Shown: positions 1-12,423, numbered from the stretch's first letter. The stretch: 64,000 bases of DNA from Carex sylvatica (GCA_964058845.1 CAXKVR010000473.1:26209-90208), one strand, 5' to 3'. Made by a program: numbers and translations. The notes: a model not told the origin generated them from the sequence alone.

Positions 1-654
1 AAACTTGGATCATAATGTGCCATGCGCACATGCTCAACTAACGACCTGCTTGATTCTGTCTTCTTCTATTTTTTTGTCGTTTTCGTTTTTGCTTTTTTCT
101 CCTCCTGTTAATTTCAACAATTATCAAGAAGACAAGAACTATAATCATACACTAACAAGTAATAATTGCACAGTGTATAAGACATGATTACATAACGGCT
201 ACATTTTTTTCCTTTTTTTTCAAAGGGAAGTTGAAGTTCGATTTCTTCGTTTCTGAGACGGTGATTCTGTCAGCCAACTAGTTTTTAAGATAATTATAGA
301 AATTAAACTTTTTATTTTTAAATATTTATAAAAAAAATAATTCAAATTTCGAACATATAATCTCTCGCACACAAGTTAAAGAAATTTAATGTCTTCTTTG
401 TTTATTAGAATCCGATATTATTTACATTAATGAAATTGGTATTATTTAAAACATGCAATTCTGTTTATTTTTCTCTGGCAGGGAAAAAATAGAACGAAAT
501 AGTAATCTATTTTAAAGATGAATTGAATGATAACCAGTGATCAGATATAGAGATTTTTCATTAAATGGATCATATGTGATATGCCCTTTGGGCTTAATCA
601 TTTATTTTATCATTTCTACTCACATAACAGAAGAGAGACTAGTTTCATTATGGA
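1..654. other. AT-rich non-coding DNA
   Basis: I see no gene, RNA or recognisable element here. The short open frames lack homology I can recognise and are interrupted by low-complexity T-runs. Confidence 0.5.
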
Positions 655-662
655 ACCGAATT

Positions 663-798
663 TTCTGCCCTCCTGAGGCAGGAAATTTCTGTCCTCAGAG
701 TCACTGTTGGTGGACCCCCAGTTCAAAAATTAAATGTGACCGGCCCTACATTCCAATGACTGAGGGGGGCAGGAAATTCCTGTACTCCGGAAGGCAGA
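663..798. repeat. Small foldback (MITE-like) element
   Basis: The left arm begins TCTGCCCTCCTGAGGCAGG. The reverse complement of the right arm begins TCTGCCTTCCGGAGTACAGG and continues to match, so the segment folds into an imperfect hairpin. The open frame across it (537-899) is incidental. I could not identify a target-site duplication. Confidence 0.5.
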
Positions 799-899
799 TG
801 ATCTCCTTCATTTTATTATTCCTATGCGACTTTTCATTGTTTTCAGTTTCATTAGATAATAAGTTTTTTTTTTTATATATAGTTACAAATTCAATTTAA

Positions 900-2302
900 T
901 TTAATTACAGTAATGGCCCAAATTCTTAATGTGAGATATCCCACGAATTTCAGAATTTAAAATTTACTTTAATCACCAGAATTCGAAAATGCGCTTAAGA
1001 TTGTTAGGATAACTTTTCATAACAATTCAGATATTTAAATAAATATATAACTAAAATAAATCAAGTTGGAAGAATAATATCTGGATTGTGTACAAGACAC
1101 TGTTCTTGAGCATATTATGTCTTTATCGTGTAATATGGAACTGCAACTGTATACAATTGCAGCTCCTTAAAACACTATTAAGGAAGTGACTAACAGTAAC
1201 TTTGTAATATCTAACAGTTGATCAGAATTTTAATTATCCATCTCGGATGCACAATAGAAAGAGGAGAGAGAGCTCATTCACATAGGTACGTATTCAAAAA
1301 GAGAGTAATATAATATCTCCATTATCTTGTGAAATTAAAAGATAATATATCGGTATAAGAATGTATTAAATGAATAAAGTAAATATCGTTGGGAGGTTAT
1401 TGGTATTGTAATTGGAAGGTTACCACTGAGAAAAGAAACTGAAATGTTACAAATGATAATAAAGTATATATTTTTCAGTTTAGTCCTCAAATTTGTCAAT
1501 ATTACAAATGATAATAAAATTTTGACTTTTCAAAATTAGATTTCATAATAGTAAGAAAACATGCTTTAACTATTTAACAGAATAAATTAAACAACCTAAA
1601 TAGATGATTTAACTTTGATCGGCCAAAAAAATGACTTTGTTGTACTCGAAAATCAAGTGGTTCGTACCAATTATGGAACCATTCTTCAAACACATCATCA
1701 GCCTAATATTAAAAAAAAAACAAGTAGATTTACTATTTAATTAACATACAAAGCCAATAAAAAAGATGAAATCTAAATCTATTTAATTTTAAATTGCACT
1801 TAGCAATTGGTTCTTCTCTTCCCAATAATCGATTTATGTTAATTAAGCTAATTCTCTTCTATGCTTATTGCATAATTTCTTCAATTGCCTATCCTGTTTA
1901 GACAGATATTTTCATAATTATAATTCTGAAAATAGAGGGCTTTTTGGGAAGGCATCTGCTATTTGATTTAATTTCTTGTATATATGTTGAACTTTTATAT
2001 TCAAATTTCATTCTGCCATTTCAAATGAATATTGCTCTCTTGATGAAATGGTGATGAAAATTCAAGAATCCTATCTATCATAGGCCTTGGAAATTCTTGA
2101 TTGTGACTAAATATTTTACTCACAATAACATATCATTTTCTGAGTTTTGAAATACCATCACTAAAATTCAGCATTTAGGCAATCTTAGTGTATCATATGA
2201 ACCAGGTCTCAACTCTCAAATTTCCTTTTGGCATGACATTTGGTATCAACATTAGCCGTTGCACGGAGGCCCTCTATGCTATGCATAGCATGCTAACATA
2301 TT
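900..2302. other. Non-coding intergenic DNA
   Basis: AT-rich sequence with frequent stops in every frame. No gene or recognisable element was found. Confidence 0.5.
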
Positions 2303-2394
2303 CCTACATATATATACATGTATTATATTATATATACATATAAATATATTATATTATATATACATATATTATACATATATACATATATACATAG
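2303..2394. repeat. TA-rich microsatellite
   Basis: The tract consists of TATATACA/TATTATAT units reading as an imperfect (TA)n/(TACA)n simple repeat. GCATAGCATGC-like palindromic bases lie on its left side. Confidence 0.7.
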
Positions 2395-3231
2395 CCCATG
2401 CGGCATCAGCAAATGCGGCGCATGCAGCAATATTTGACCTTTGCTCGTAAATTAGTAAGTCTGGATTGATACAAGGATCAAACTACAAAAGTAATTATAT
2501 CAGCATGTAGAGCATTCAATAATATATAGAATTGACACAAATTTTAATTTATTTGGATTTTTCTACAGTTAATTATGAATTTCCAAAGTTCAGCTTTCGA
2601 AAAAACTTTAAACAACTATAACTTTGATGAGGAAAGTCGAATTTGGGCGTATGACCACTTCTTGGAAAGGGGGGAGGGACGAGACTAATCCGAATATCGC
2701 CACGGGAGACACTCCCAGGCATTCGAAGCATCATAATTTTTAAAAAAAATATCGTTTAGTGTCCCAAAAATTCAGTTTAAGTTTTCGTTCGACGGTAGGC
2801 ATATAACGATTGGTATTTTGTTTAGTCAAAAGCCTAAGAGATTATTCAATAATTATCCATATAATTATTTTAAAATATATTTACTATTTATTGTGTTCTT
2901 TGCCTATCTCCGAGCAAATAGTATATGTTGACAGTTAGCAAATAATCCAATTAAACAAAAAAATTGACATCATTGAGGCAATCTAAATATATTTTCTTGT
3001 GTATATTTGAATAAAATATTTTTTTTAGAATCAAGGCCAAGTTCTTAATTAGTGTTATCTTTAAACTTGTGATATCCAACTAACAAACCAAATCAAAGTT
3101 ATAAAGAGTTATGACATCATTTCATAAATACATCAAAATGTCTTATTTTTTGGCATACACTCTAAACAAGAAAAAAATTTCTTCAAAAAATTATTTAAAT
3201 AAAAAATATTAAGATCTCTAAAAAAAAAAAA
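2395..3231. other. Non-coding intergenic DNA
   Basis: No coding frame or identifiable element. A slightly GC-richer patch near 2660-2730 has no recognisable identity. Confidence 0.45.
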
Positions 3232-3345
3232 AAAAAGAGGACCGCCCGGACCACATGCGGTCTGGTACCTAGTGGACCGCCCCTAGTCCGGGCGGTCTAC
3301 TAGGGAGGGTGGGCCGCCCATGGGCCCAGCGGTCGGGGCTATTTA
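3232..3345. repeat. GC-rich GGACCGCC repeat cluster
   Basis: An island of high GC in AT-rich DNA. It contains GGACCGCC/GGCGGTC-type motifs in both orientations (near 3239, 3274 and 3289) and is flanked by A-runs. The same GACCGCC core is repeated in the terminal repeats of the MULE at 40704-50839, so this may be a decayed end of a related element. That link is inference from a short motif only. Confidence 0.35.
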
Positions 3346-3510
3346 AAAAAAAAAATCAATGCCGAGGCAGTTTTAAAATTTTCTTTTTTTTTAGGGTATT
3401 AACAAAAGAATAAATATATTGTTCCCCTAGGAGTAGTCCCCTAATAGCCCCTCGGTCCAACTTGTCCTAACTAACATAAGTAGTTATTAATGATTGACAT
3501 TAATTAACCC

Positions 3511-3652
3511 GGGTGCACCGTTGAGATCCGGCGAGGACGTGGTGCACTGTCGAGATCTAGTGAGGAGAGCATGATGCACCGTTGAGATCCAATGAGGAGA
3601 GAGTGGTGCACCATCAAGATTCGGCCGGAAGAGCGTGGTGTACCATTGGAGG
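3511..3652. repeat. 30-32 bp minisatellite, about 4.5 copies
   Basis: Successive units start GGTGCACCGTTGAGATC, GGTGCACTGTCGAGATC, GATGCACCGTTGAGATC, GGTGCACCATCAAGATT and GGTGTACCATTGG. They are spaced 30-32 bp apart. The two minus-strand open frames over this array are a by-product of its periodicity. Confidence 0.75.
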
Positions 3653-3689
3653 GGGTCCATGCTAGCCCAGCAAAGATTGTCAATGCGGA

Positions 3690-3900
3690 ACATATGAATA
3701 CTTTATTAGTTAGATATGAATACTTCATTTGTTAGGTATGCATACTTCATGTTAGATATGAATACTTCTTGGAAGAGGTGGGGTGAGAGAGATGAATCTG
3801 ACTTTAAATTTTGAATTGTATAAATTATTTCGAACATGTATGAATACTTATTTAGTTAAATATGAATACTTCATTGTTTTAGATATGAATACTATATAGA
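3690..3900. repeat. Dispersed TATGAATACTT repeats
   Basis: The motif (T)ATGAATACTT recurs at least six times, spaced 20-45 bp and then more widely, beside TTAGATATG. A related phrase (TATGAATACTAT) continues to about 4095. This is a low-order minisatellite remnant; no function is apparent. Confidence 0.5.
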
Positions 3901-5426
3901 TCCGCTGTAGTGGTCTCTAATATTGACAAATGTCGCTTTCAGACGGTTGCGATCCCCATTCCAGGCTGTCACAAAACGCCAGCATATCCGCTGTAGTGGT
4001 CGTTACTGGTGCCCAAGATTAATGGTTCCCTCTAGTTTTGACTATTATAGATAATAAGTATGAATATTATAAATTCGTATGTATGAATACTATATTTTTT
4101 GACTATTAATAAAATCGTGTTAACCTTGCTCTTTGATGACAATTAGCACGTGCGCGTCAGTTAGTGGTTTCCGTTGTACTTGTTTTTTGTCTTGTAATGC
4201 AGAAGACAGATAGAGGACTGAATGAAAAGTACTGTTAGTCATTCTCTTAATAAAAATGACCGCAATTATGCGCTACAAAGCCATAACAGTTGATAACAAA
4301 ATATGTTGTTACGTCAGGAAAATTTGATGCGGATAGAAAGTATATGATAATAAAACTGACAGCTATGTGATTTGAGTCATTTGGAAAAGATCTCATCATA
4401 CTCGTGGATAGAAAGTAGGATTTCTTACATCCATTACAATATTAGTATCTATAAATAAAATAAAAACTAAATATTATTTAAAAATACAAATAAGTGATTG
4501 TATTAAAAATATTTGTATAAAAAATATTTTAGCTTACTCCTTCATGAGTAATAGTCATTTTTCCTTTTTTGTCTCACTTCATTATTTTTTCAGCGATTAG
4601 TTGTGCAAATTCCTGATAATGTAAAACTAAAGTTAGTCTAATGCATGTAATTTGAGAATACTAGAAGATCAAATGAGAGTAAAGGGTAATTTTGTCTTTT
4701 AAAATTGACATTTAATTTGCCCCATGTTTTACCTCCCCTGCCAAAGATATTTTTAAAGTGCTGGTAAATTTGTGTTTCAATTTCCTGCCGATTCCGGAGA
4801 GTGGAATAGTGAAGCAGAGCGTCTAAGAGTTCCGTGGGGTAATTTTGTCTTAGGAGATGATTCCTGTTTCGTTAAATGATGTTTGTTTATCTATTCCTGT
4901 TATTGCCTTGACAACTTTTACGTTGTTTTAATTCATCATTTATGACGTGAGTATTTATATGCTCTGCTATTTTCATATTTTCTTTTCATTTTGGGTTTTA
5001 TGGTGGAGCATGGTGTCGTGCAGTATTAAACAAACAAGTTGTTCTAAAATTTTAATAGGATCCTGAATTTGGTCCCCATATTTTATATTTCCAAAACTTT
5101 TTGGTTTATCTAGAAATTTTGCTGATCATAAGTTAAGATAATTAAATGTCAGCAGGATGGGAAAGAAATAATGGAAAATAAGGATGCGAAGGAAGAAGTA
5201 GAAATGGAGTCCTTAGTTATATTTTGTATAAGATTGACTATAATTAATCTCAGTTTTCAATTAATTGAGTAAATACGTTAGTTATTAGAATTTTGAATGG
5301 TAAATACGTAATTAAATAATTTGGAGAAAGAAATATGTAATTTTTTTAGTGATATATATGAAGTTCCCATCCAAAAAGATATTATTTTCGTAACAAGAAT
5401 CTGATTAATAACAATGGGTAAAACAC
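3901..5426. other. Non-coding intergenic DNA
   Basis: No gene is supported. A short phrase, ATCCGCTGTAGTGGTC, occurs twice (near 3900 and 3985). Otherwise the sequence is unremarkable AT-rich DNA. Confidence 0.45.
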
Positions 5427-5612
5427 ATCAATCATATGAAGTGTCGTAGATTCGTAACTCAATATTTATAACAAAATAATTGTAAGCTTTAGTTCTTAAT
5501 TTATACCAAAAAAAATGTATCAATCATATGAAGGGCCGTAGATTTGTAACTCAATATTTATAATAAAATAATTGTAAGATTTAGTTCTTAATTTATATTA
5601 AAAAAATATGTT
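5427..5612. repeat. 92-bp tandem duplication
   Basis: Two adjacent copies begin CAATCATATGAAG (5429 and 5521). They match through GTAACTCAATATTTATAA, the AATAATTGTAAG stretch and TTAGTTCTTAATTTATA, with a few substitutions. Confidence 0.75.
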
Positions 5613-5620
5613 GATGAATA

Positions 5621-5816
5621 GGGGTGTCAATGGCACCCTTTTATTAGTTTACCCGACCGTAACATATCTGATAAGACAGATATAGATAAAAAAAAATCGT
5701 AAACTTATCGGATATAGGTACGGGTAAAGATTTTTTTTTGTTCTCTAAATGAGTAAGGGTACAGATAAAGTCTATTTCGTACTCGTTACCCGATCGAATA
5801 ATTATAAAAAAAATAT
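5621..5816. mobile_element. Possible left half of a hAT-like MITE
   Basis: It begins TAGGGGTGTCAATGG, the kind of terminus typical of plant hAT-type MITEs and similar to the TAGGGGTGTTCATTGG end of the element at 17333. No matching right terminus was found. The sequence stops at the insertion point of the MULE at 5817, so it may have been interrupted or lost its other end. Confidence 0.3.
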
Positions 5817-5959
5817 GAGTGAGGCTATAGTACTTGGCCAAGCACACTGCTTAGTGTGCTTTGATATATGAAACGTGTGATTTGCATAAATATTCGTGCC
5901 AAATGTTGGTGCTAGATAATGTCCAACGGAGCGCTTCTATTGCTTTCGTTAATATTTTA

Positions 5960-6270
5960 ATCTACTGTCTCTCTTAATTTTTTTTTTCTTTTTCTCCGCT
6001 CCCTCTCCCGTTCGACCCTCTTTTTTTTCCCTTCTCTTTCCTTGTATTCACTAGATTTTTCTCACAGAGAGCCTCCCCCCTCTCTCCAAATCTACCCTAC
6101 CCGCTAGCTGACTCCGCCTCTCACCAGAAGGTGTCGCGCTCTCTCCACTCACTCTCTTCAAGTTCAATTTCAGCTCAACCCCTCTCCTCATCGATTGCTA
6201 CGATCGACTCTGAAAACCCTAGGGGGTTCGTCGTCACCACCTCCCCATTTTTTCTTCGATTTTTAATTTG
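5960..6270 (+). promoter_or_regulatory. CT-rich leader-like sequence captured in MULE
   Basis: This is a pyrimidine-rich run with CTCTCTCC tracts, ending in ACTCTGAAAACCCTAGGGGGTT and then a GT-containing, T-rich stretch. In plants this composition typifies a 5' untranslated region plus first intron start. It lies inside the MULE TIRs, so it may be a captured gene fragment. No coding frame follows it clearly. Confidence 0.3.
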
Positions 6271-7739
6271 GTTAGTTGGATTTAACTCTAATATTTAGTA
6301 TTTTTGTTCAGATCAAAATTATTTGAAAGACTATTTCTTGAAATTCATTTAGCAAATCAGCAACAGAAAAATTAGGGGCCAATTGTAGTTCATTTAGTAA
6401 ATCTGCTTAGTTGAAACTCAATTGTAACCTTATAAAGATTTACTTTCTTAGATTAAAAGACGACACACTTCAATCCTGTCATTGAGACCACTGTCAGGCA
6501 GTGATGAATTTACAGCTATTGTCATATCAAAGAGCCTCATAACATCAGAACATGCTCTAAAGTACATTTTTGTTCAATTTACCATTTTTTGTAGAAAAAA
6601 ATTGACCAATAATGTCATTATTGTAACAAATTTTGATTAATTTTAGCATTTAGAGGATCTTTCTAAAGAAAAAAAGAAAGAAAGATGAAGGTATCGACGA
6701 GAAGTCATCAAATATTGTTAATTGAATCTAATTATGACTACTTTATATATTTAGACACTACTCAAATGTAATCTAAGGTTGGTACAGTACCATTGTTGGT
6801 ACATTTTCTAGTAGATTTTCTATAGTTATCCTTATTTTGCTTGATTCAAAAATTATATATCTTTTTCTTGTAAATGAATGCTATGAAATTGTGTTCTCCA
6901 TCTTGACTAAACAATCAAAATAGTTATGATATAGTTTTGATAAACTTTTAAAATCAGTTTCAGTTGTATTTCACTGCTAATTAAAATCTTGATGTGACTT
7001 AAATTCATGTCTGATTTGACTTAAGTTCATGTGTGACTCAAAATTTCAGCTGCATTTGTTGGATTATTATTTAATAATAACATGTTTAAGTTGTTGTTTC
7101 CTTGTATCGAACTGGAAGTTTTTTTATAAGCAGTTCAATATTTCTGGACATGATCACATTGAACAAGAATGATTCTTTATTTCTGACAAATTTGGTCCAG
7201 ACCAAGGAGAATTAGATATTGCAGCATGGATGTAGGAGAATCCTTGTATTGCCATCAACAATCAATTAGATTCAATTGCTACTTACTAATTCATCTGCAT
7301 GAAAATTGAACATAATGCTCTTACTTAGAGAACCCATGGTAGACTTGAAAATCTTGCCACTATACTAATTGGTTCTGGTATTGCCATACTTGACAAATAC
7401 CCAATGTTTAGGGTTTAATTTTAAACTTTAGAATTTTGTTTTCTTTTTTATGTTAGCTATGTGCTAAATAATCATATATAAGATATGAGGTGTCTAATGT
7501 TAGAAATGGTTGTTGCGGGAATCATTTACCTTTACAATCAATTTTCATGAATAAAGTGTTGGTTGTAGCAATAATTTTTTTCGTCTATTTGACTAATTTG
7601 CAAAACATACAATTATTGAATTTTACGATTGCTTCTATTTTTAGAGTTATGCAGGTTCAAGCTAATTGGAATTGCAATATGGAATGCTTGAACTGAAGAA
7701 ATCATGAAGACACTTATCAAGATTTTAAATTATAATATT

Positions 7740-8640
7740 TTAAACTTGGTAAAGTGTGTTTGATGTTGTTTCAATAGGATACAAACGTTGGTAACATTTG
7801 TAAAATGTTATAACGATTTAACCTGTAAGAAACCGCTAAGGGACAGCTTGATCAAACACAGTCAAACGTTACAAATATTTTATAAAACGTTGTAACATTT
7901 TAATTAAATTCATGTTTCCAAAAAATCCCATTTTGATCAAGTTTTTACAGTATCAAATCGTTAGTAACATTTTATAATCGTTGGTAACGTTTTGATCAAT
8001 TAGCTGAGCTATCAAAAAATTGAAACCCTAAATCGCATTTTGAACTAAAATATTGGTAACGTTTTATAAAATGTTGGTAACATTTTAGGTCAAACAGCTC
8101 ATTAAAGAGCTGTCTCTATAAATAAGGGTTTGGGTTTTCTTCCCAAAGTATCTCAGTCGACCCTAAACTTCTAAAATGTGATTTTCTGAGAGCTTTAGTT
8201 ACTCCATTGTTGTGATAGCTTGAAACTTCAAAATCCCTCAAACAACCTCAAATTCACTTCACTAATCTCAAGTTAGATTAGATTAGAGTGATCTATTGAG
8301 TGTTTTTTTTGAGTAGCTTAAACTTAGATATCTTGTTCTCATCTCTAGGAGACCGTGTGACTTCCCTTAGTTGTGAGGGCTCGCCGGTTCTCATTTCAAG
8401 TTGGCCGATTGACTTTCTGCTTTGATTATAAGGGCTCAATGGTTCACAAGTTGTAATCATTTTGTATTGGGTAATAGAAAGGCGCACCTAGAAGAGGTTG
8501 CGAAGCCCCTGAGATGTAGGCTTTTGTTTTGTCGAACTCCGTTATCATTCCGCGTGTCAAATTTCTCTGAACTCTTTTATTTACTTTTAATTGCGATTAT
8601 TTTCTATTTTTAGAGTAATTAGTGGTGCCCCTATAGTTCA
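7740..8640 (+). other. Promoter/LTR-like block inside the MULE
   Basis: From about 7780 to 8090 the phrase GTTGGTAACATTTT / AACGTTTTATAAAA recurs five or more times. A candidate TATA box (CTCTATAAATAAGG, near 8112) follows, then a transcribed-leader-like region. The organisation resembles an LTR or a gene promoter, but I could not identify both ends of an LTR or a downstream coding region. Confidence 0.25.
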
Positions 8641-8904
8641 ACATAAAGGAGCTTTCAGGGGTATACTGGTATGGTGTTGATACCAGTCTATATCAAGAGA
8701 AATAGCATGAAGGTGCTATTAAATTGATTCTCTATTTGAACCGGTACCATGTAACTTTGATTTTAATGGAAGGAATACGGCCTACATGCTTTTAATGATT
8801 AAAAAAAATAGAAGAGACGGTAGATTAAAAAATTAACAGAAGCATTCCGTTAGAGATCATCCAGCGCTATCATCAACACAAATTTTGATGAGAATTTGAC
8901 GCTT

Positions 8905-9196
8905 CATATATCAAAGCACACTAAGTAATGTGCTTGGCCAAGTACCATAGCCTCACTCAAAAAATATTATATATATTAATAAGCACTGAAAAAAGTATTT
9001 TAATTTATTTACTTGGACTTAGTATGATCAGAATATATCTTCAATAAAGTCATATATCAAAGCACACTAAGTAATGTGCTTGGCCAAGTACCATAGCCTC
9101 ACTCAAAAAATATTATATATATTAATAAGCACTGAAAAGAGTATTTTAATTTATTTACTTAGACTTAGTATGATCAGAATATATCTTCAATAAAGT
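8905..9196. repeat. 146-bp tandem duplication spanning a MULE end
   Basis: Two near-identical copies, 8905-9050 and 9051-9196, each start CATATATCAAAGCACAC. Each contains the outermost ~54 bp of the MULE right TIR, the TSD and ~90 bp of flank ending TTCAATAAAGT. The duplication therefore happened after the MULE inserted. Confidence 0.85.
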
Positions 9197-9264
9197 ATTA
9201 TACGTGTGAAATGAATATATATGTTTTAATATTTTATTTAATAAATAATAAAAATAATTATTAT

Positions 9265-9633
9265 ATGAGGAGAGATCTAATTACACTCTTTTTTTGTGAC
9301 ACCGAATTACACTCTTTATTTTTAAAGTTTCAAATTTCAAACAGTCGATCTAAGCCATTCAATATGATGGATATATTAAAATGTGCTTGCATAACAAATT
9401 TTATATATTTTTAAATTATTTTACTATTTATTAAGTATTTTATAAAATTATTGTTTTAATACCATTAAATTTTTGTACTCATCATAATAAATAGTAAAAC
9501 AAAATAAAAAAAATATAAATCTGTAAATATATTTTAACATATTCATCATGTTGAATTGTTTAACTTGTTTAAATTTTAAAAATATAAAATATAATTTAAT
9601 ATTACCAAAAAATATAATTGAATCTCTCCTCAT
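9265..9633. repeat. Foldback element, about 370 bp
   Basis: The left arm ATGAGGAGAGATCTAATT is mirrored by AATTGAATCTCTCCTCAT at the right. The arms carry the core CAATATGATGGATATATTAAAATGTGCTTG and a complementary copy, so most of the element is palindromic. It shares this core with the elements at 15026, 35518 and others. Confidence 0.65.
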
Positions 9634-9850
9634 CTGCGAAAGCGATCTGACCAAGACATTAAATTTCAAAGTCCACCGACCACCGATCACCGATCACCGA
9701 TCACGAAAACAAATGGAGATGTAGAAGAAAAACCATCTCCGCCGCAATTCATCATTCATGAATTTGTCTTGAGATTCGTACAGATTTTATCTCAAAAATC
9801 CATCCGTGTCCGCATGTTTTACAAGAAAACGATACCGAATCCGATTCATT

Positions 9851-10003
9851 CCGATTTTTCTTTTATATGATAGAATAAAAAATTAAAGTTAAACACGTGT
9901 CAAAGATATTCGCAAATTTTGATTCATTCCGATTTTTTTTTATATGCTAGAATAAAAAATTAAAGTTAAACACGTGTCAAAGATATTCGCAAATTTTGAT
10001 TTA
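9851..10003. repeat. 77-bp tandem duplication
   Basis: Two copies carry TAGAATAAAAAATTAAAG, then TTAAACACGTGTCAAAG and ATTCGCAAATTTTGATT, offset by 77 bp. Each has a G-box-like CACGTG, but no gene lies near enough to interpret it. Confidence 0.8.
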
Positions 10004-10007
10004 TGCT

Positions 10008-10325
10008 AGAGCATCTACATCCAACAACTCAAATAAATTTTTAAATAATTATTAATTATTTTTTAAAAATTAAAGTTTTTAAAATATCTAACTCTCGAAT
10101 TCTTAAAATTAATTTTAGAATTTCTATTAAGTGATATTAGTAATAAATTAAAAATGAAAAATAATTTGAGCTAATTATTTAGTCAGCATATAATTTATAA
10201 ATAATTTTTTAATAGAAACTTTCTTGCATAGTTTTTAAATAAGAAATTCTCCCTTATCTCTGAAATTAAATTAAAAATTATCACATCATATTAGAAACTT
10301 TCATAATATTAGAGATGTAGATGCA
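10008..10325. mobile_element. MITE, about 320 bp
   Basis: The terminal segment GAGCATCTACATCCAA at left matches the reverse complement of the right terminus (GAGATGTAGATGCATTG). The interior is AT-rich and non-coding. TSDs are not clear. Confidence 0.5.
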
Positions 10326-10329
10326 TTGA

Positions 10330-11919
10330 TTGCTGAATTAGTGGTTCGCATAAGAGACCCGCTGAATTATTTAGCTATTTTTTTTAATACATGTTGATGA
10401 TTTTGAAAGTTAGAAAGATGTGCTTGATATTGCATTTAACTCTCTAAGTATAAGTTTGAACTGAATTGATCTTAATTATGATAGAATGGTTAGAAATCTC
10501 TAACAGTGATCTGAATCTTGGGCAATAATTTAAACCATTAGCTGAAAGTTACAATTATTTGATATTTTTTTGAATAAAGTTGAAAATCAAGATATTAAAT
10601 TATTTTGATATCCATAAAAGATCTCTCATATGAGTTTTAAATATAAGAGAGACAGAAAATATTTTCTGATATCTTTTTTTATTGTTTGCGCATTATATTA
10701 AATCCTGTCCGTCTATCAAACATACTAAACAAATAACGACGAGACATAGTGCTTAATTTCCTTTTCTTGAAAGGACCAAGCAAGTTGTGCTTTCAGTCAA
10801 AATCTTAGAAAAATGGTAACATCAAGAAAGTAACAAAAGAGAAAATGACATGAAGAATTTGTTCTCTTGTACGGAAATTTCAAATAAATGATTTATTCTA
10901 AGCGCACGTGTCTTTGAGATGCACAAACTTTGCACTCCACAAGTTGCCACTTGGTTGGTTGCTAACAATCCCTTCTGATCTTAGTTTGATTTTTATATTA
11001 CCATTGGTCAAATCTAGTCGGTCTCTATTGTAATTTGAAGTTTATCAAGTAGTTTAATGAGTCTAATTTTAAAACTTATTATACTGATTTTAAATGATAA
11101 ATTTAAAATATTCAAACTGACCTATTTAACAATGTGTTTACATACACAACTTGTAAAATTTTAAATTAATTTAGTATAAAGTTAAGTGGTTAAATAATAA
11201 TGAAAATAAAAGTATTAAAATTAGACTTATTTTTTTGACCGCTTGATTGTATATTAAATCAGTTTCAAGAATTTAAATTTATTTTTTTAGCATATCGATT
11301 CGAACTCAGCTTCTCAACAAACTCAAACCAGGGGATCGTTTAATGCCTATTCTCTACTTATTAAAAGTAATGAAGTATTAGACGGGATATATTGATAATA
11401 AATATTGTTTAACAATCAATTTATTGATTTAAGAAGTTCTCCGAAAGTCATGATTGAAAATTAGAATTGTAGATATATTTTGGATGATTAAATTTGGCGT
11501 GTATTAAATTTGTCGTAATTTTAAAAAAAATGTTTAAATGTCATTTTGCCAATAATTAAAATTATCAAAACTAAACTCTTTAATTTTATCAATTTGGTAT
11601 ATAATTTAAGTGATTGAGAAGCTAATTAGTTGTAAATGTTGACACTTGCCAAATAATTTTGTTCTCAATATATTTTATTTAATTAATAGATGTCTTTGTA
11701 TTACACCGAACCTCACACGCACATTATTCCCTCTGCTCACTAATACTAATTTTCAATCTTACGGTTATACCTTTTATTATTCTGAATTTGTTCTGATGTC
11801 AACAATGATGTCTAAAATGTAGCGGGTTAAAGCAAGAGAGGTAAATGTGTTCCCAACGACTCGTTATGGTTTTGGATACGATGGAGGCCAAAGATGATCC
11901 CGAAAGGTCTGAGGGGAGT
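10330..11919. other. Non-coding intergenic DNA
   Basis: AT-rich, no open frame with recognisable homology and no identified repeat. Confidence 0.5.
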
Positions 11920-11930
11920 GGAAGACCGCA

Positions 11931-12192
11931 CCGAAATTTTTATAAATATTCAAAATAATTAATAAATTACGGAATCTATCTCTTTTTTGGTGAAAATTCG
12001 AAAACTAGCTAATATGGTTAACCAATAACTGGATTGGACCCTTTTTTTGGTTAACCAATAACCGGATTGAGCCACCGAAAAAAGGGCCCAATCCAGTTAT
12101 TGGTTAACCGGATTTGCTAGTTTTTGAATTTTCACCAAAAAGAGGATAAATTCTTTAATTTATTAATTATTTTGTATATTTGTAAAAAATTT
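11931..12192. mobile_element. Foldback MITE with 11-bp TSD
   Basis: Direct repeats GGAAGACCGCA (11920-11930 and 12193-12203) flank a palindromic segment. Its arms share AATAATTAATAAATTA, a TCTCTTTTTGGTGAAAATTC-like stretch and GGTTAACCAATAAC. There is no coding capacity. The TSD length and subterminal palindrome suggest a Mutator-type MITE. Confidence 0.75.
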
Positions 12193-12243
12193 GGAAGACC
12201 GCATAACATGTCTATCGAATTGTCGTTACTTGTTAGTCGTTAG

Positions 12244-12423
12244 GAATTCGCATCCTCTGAGATATCTCATATTTTGCGTGACTTTTTGGAAAATCTCAAC
12301 CGTTTTAATACGTTCTGCGCGAATCTCAAAGTTCAAATAATATTGGCCCCCTACGTCACCCCCAAATAGACACCGGACACATCAGTCACGCAAAATATGA
12401 GATATCTCAGAGGATACGCACTC
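12244..12423. mobile_element. Mutator-type MITE with 9-bp TSD
   Basis: The TSD AGTCGTTAG is perfect at 12235-12243 and 12424-12432. The left TIR GAATTCGCATCCTCTGAGAT matches the reverse complement of the right end (GAGTGCGTATCCTCTGAGAT), and the match extends through ATCTCATATTTTGCGTGA. The element is 180 bp and non-coding. Confidence 0.85.

Larger units (their letters stand above)
5817..8958. mobile_element. Non-autonomous MULE with long TIRs (Pack-MULE-like)
   Basis: The left end GAGTGAGGCTATAGTACTT mirrors the right end, whose reverse complement is GAGTGAGGCTATGGTACTT. The complementary match continues about 160 bp inward on each side (to roughly 5985 and from roughly 8795). A perfect 9-bp target-site duplication, AAAAAATAT, flanks it (5808-5816 and 8959-8967). 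Long TIRs plus a 9-bp TSD are the hallmark of Mutator-like elements. The interior has no transposase. It holds a CT-rich stretch resembling a plant 5' leader (about 5960-6260) and a promoter-like block with TATAAATA near 8117. This suggests captured host or retroelement DNA. The small open frames inside are not convincing genes. Confidence 0.75.

Noticed and set aside
537..899. 120-codon open frame on +
   Set aside because: It runs through a foldback repeat and poly-T sequence. It has no recognisable domain and no splice or promoter context.
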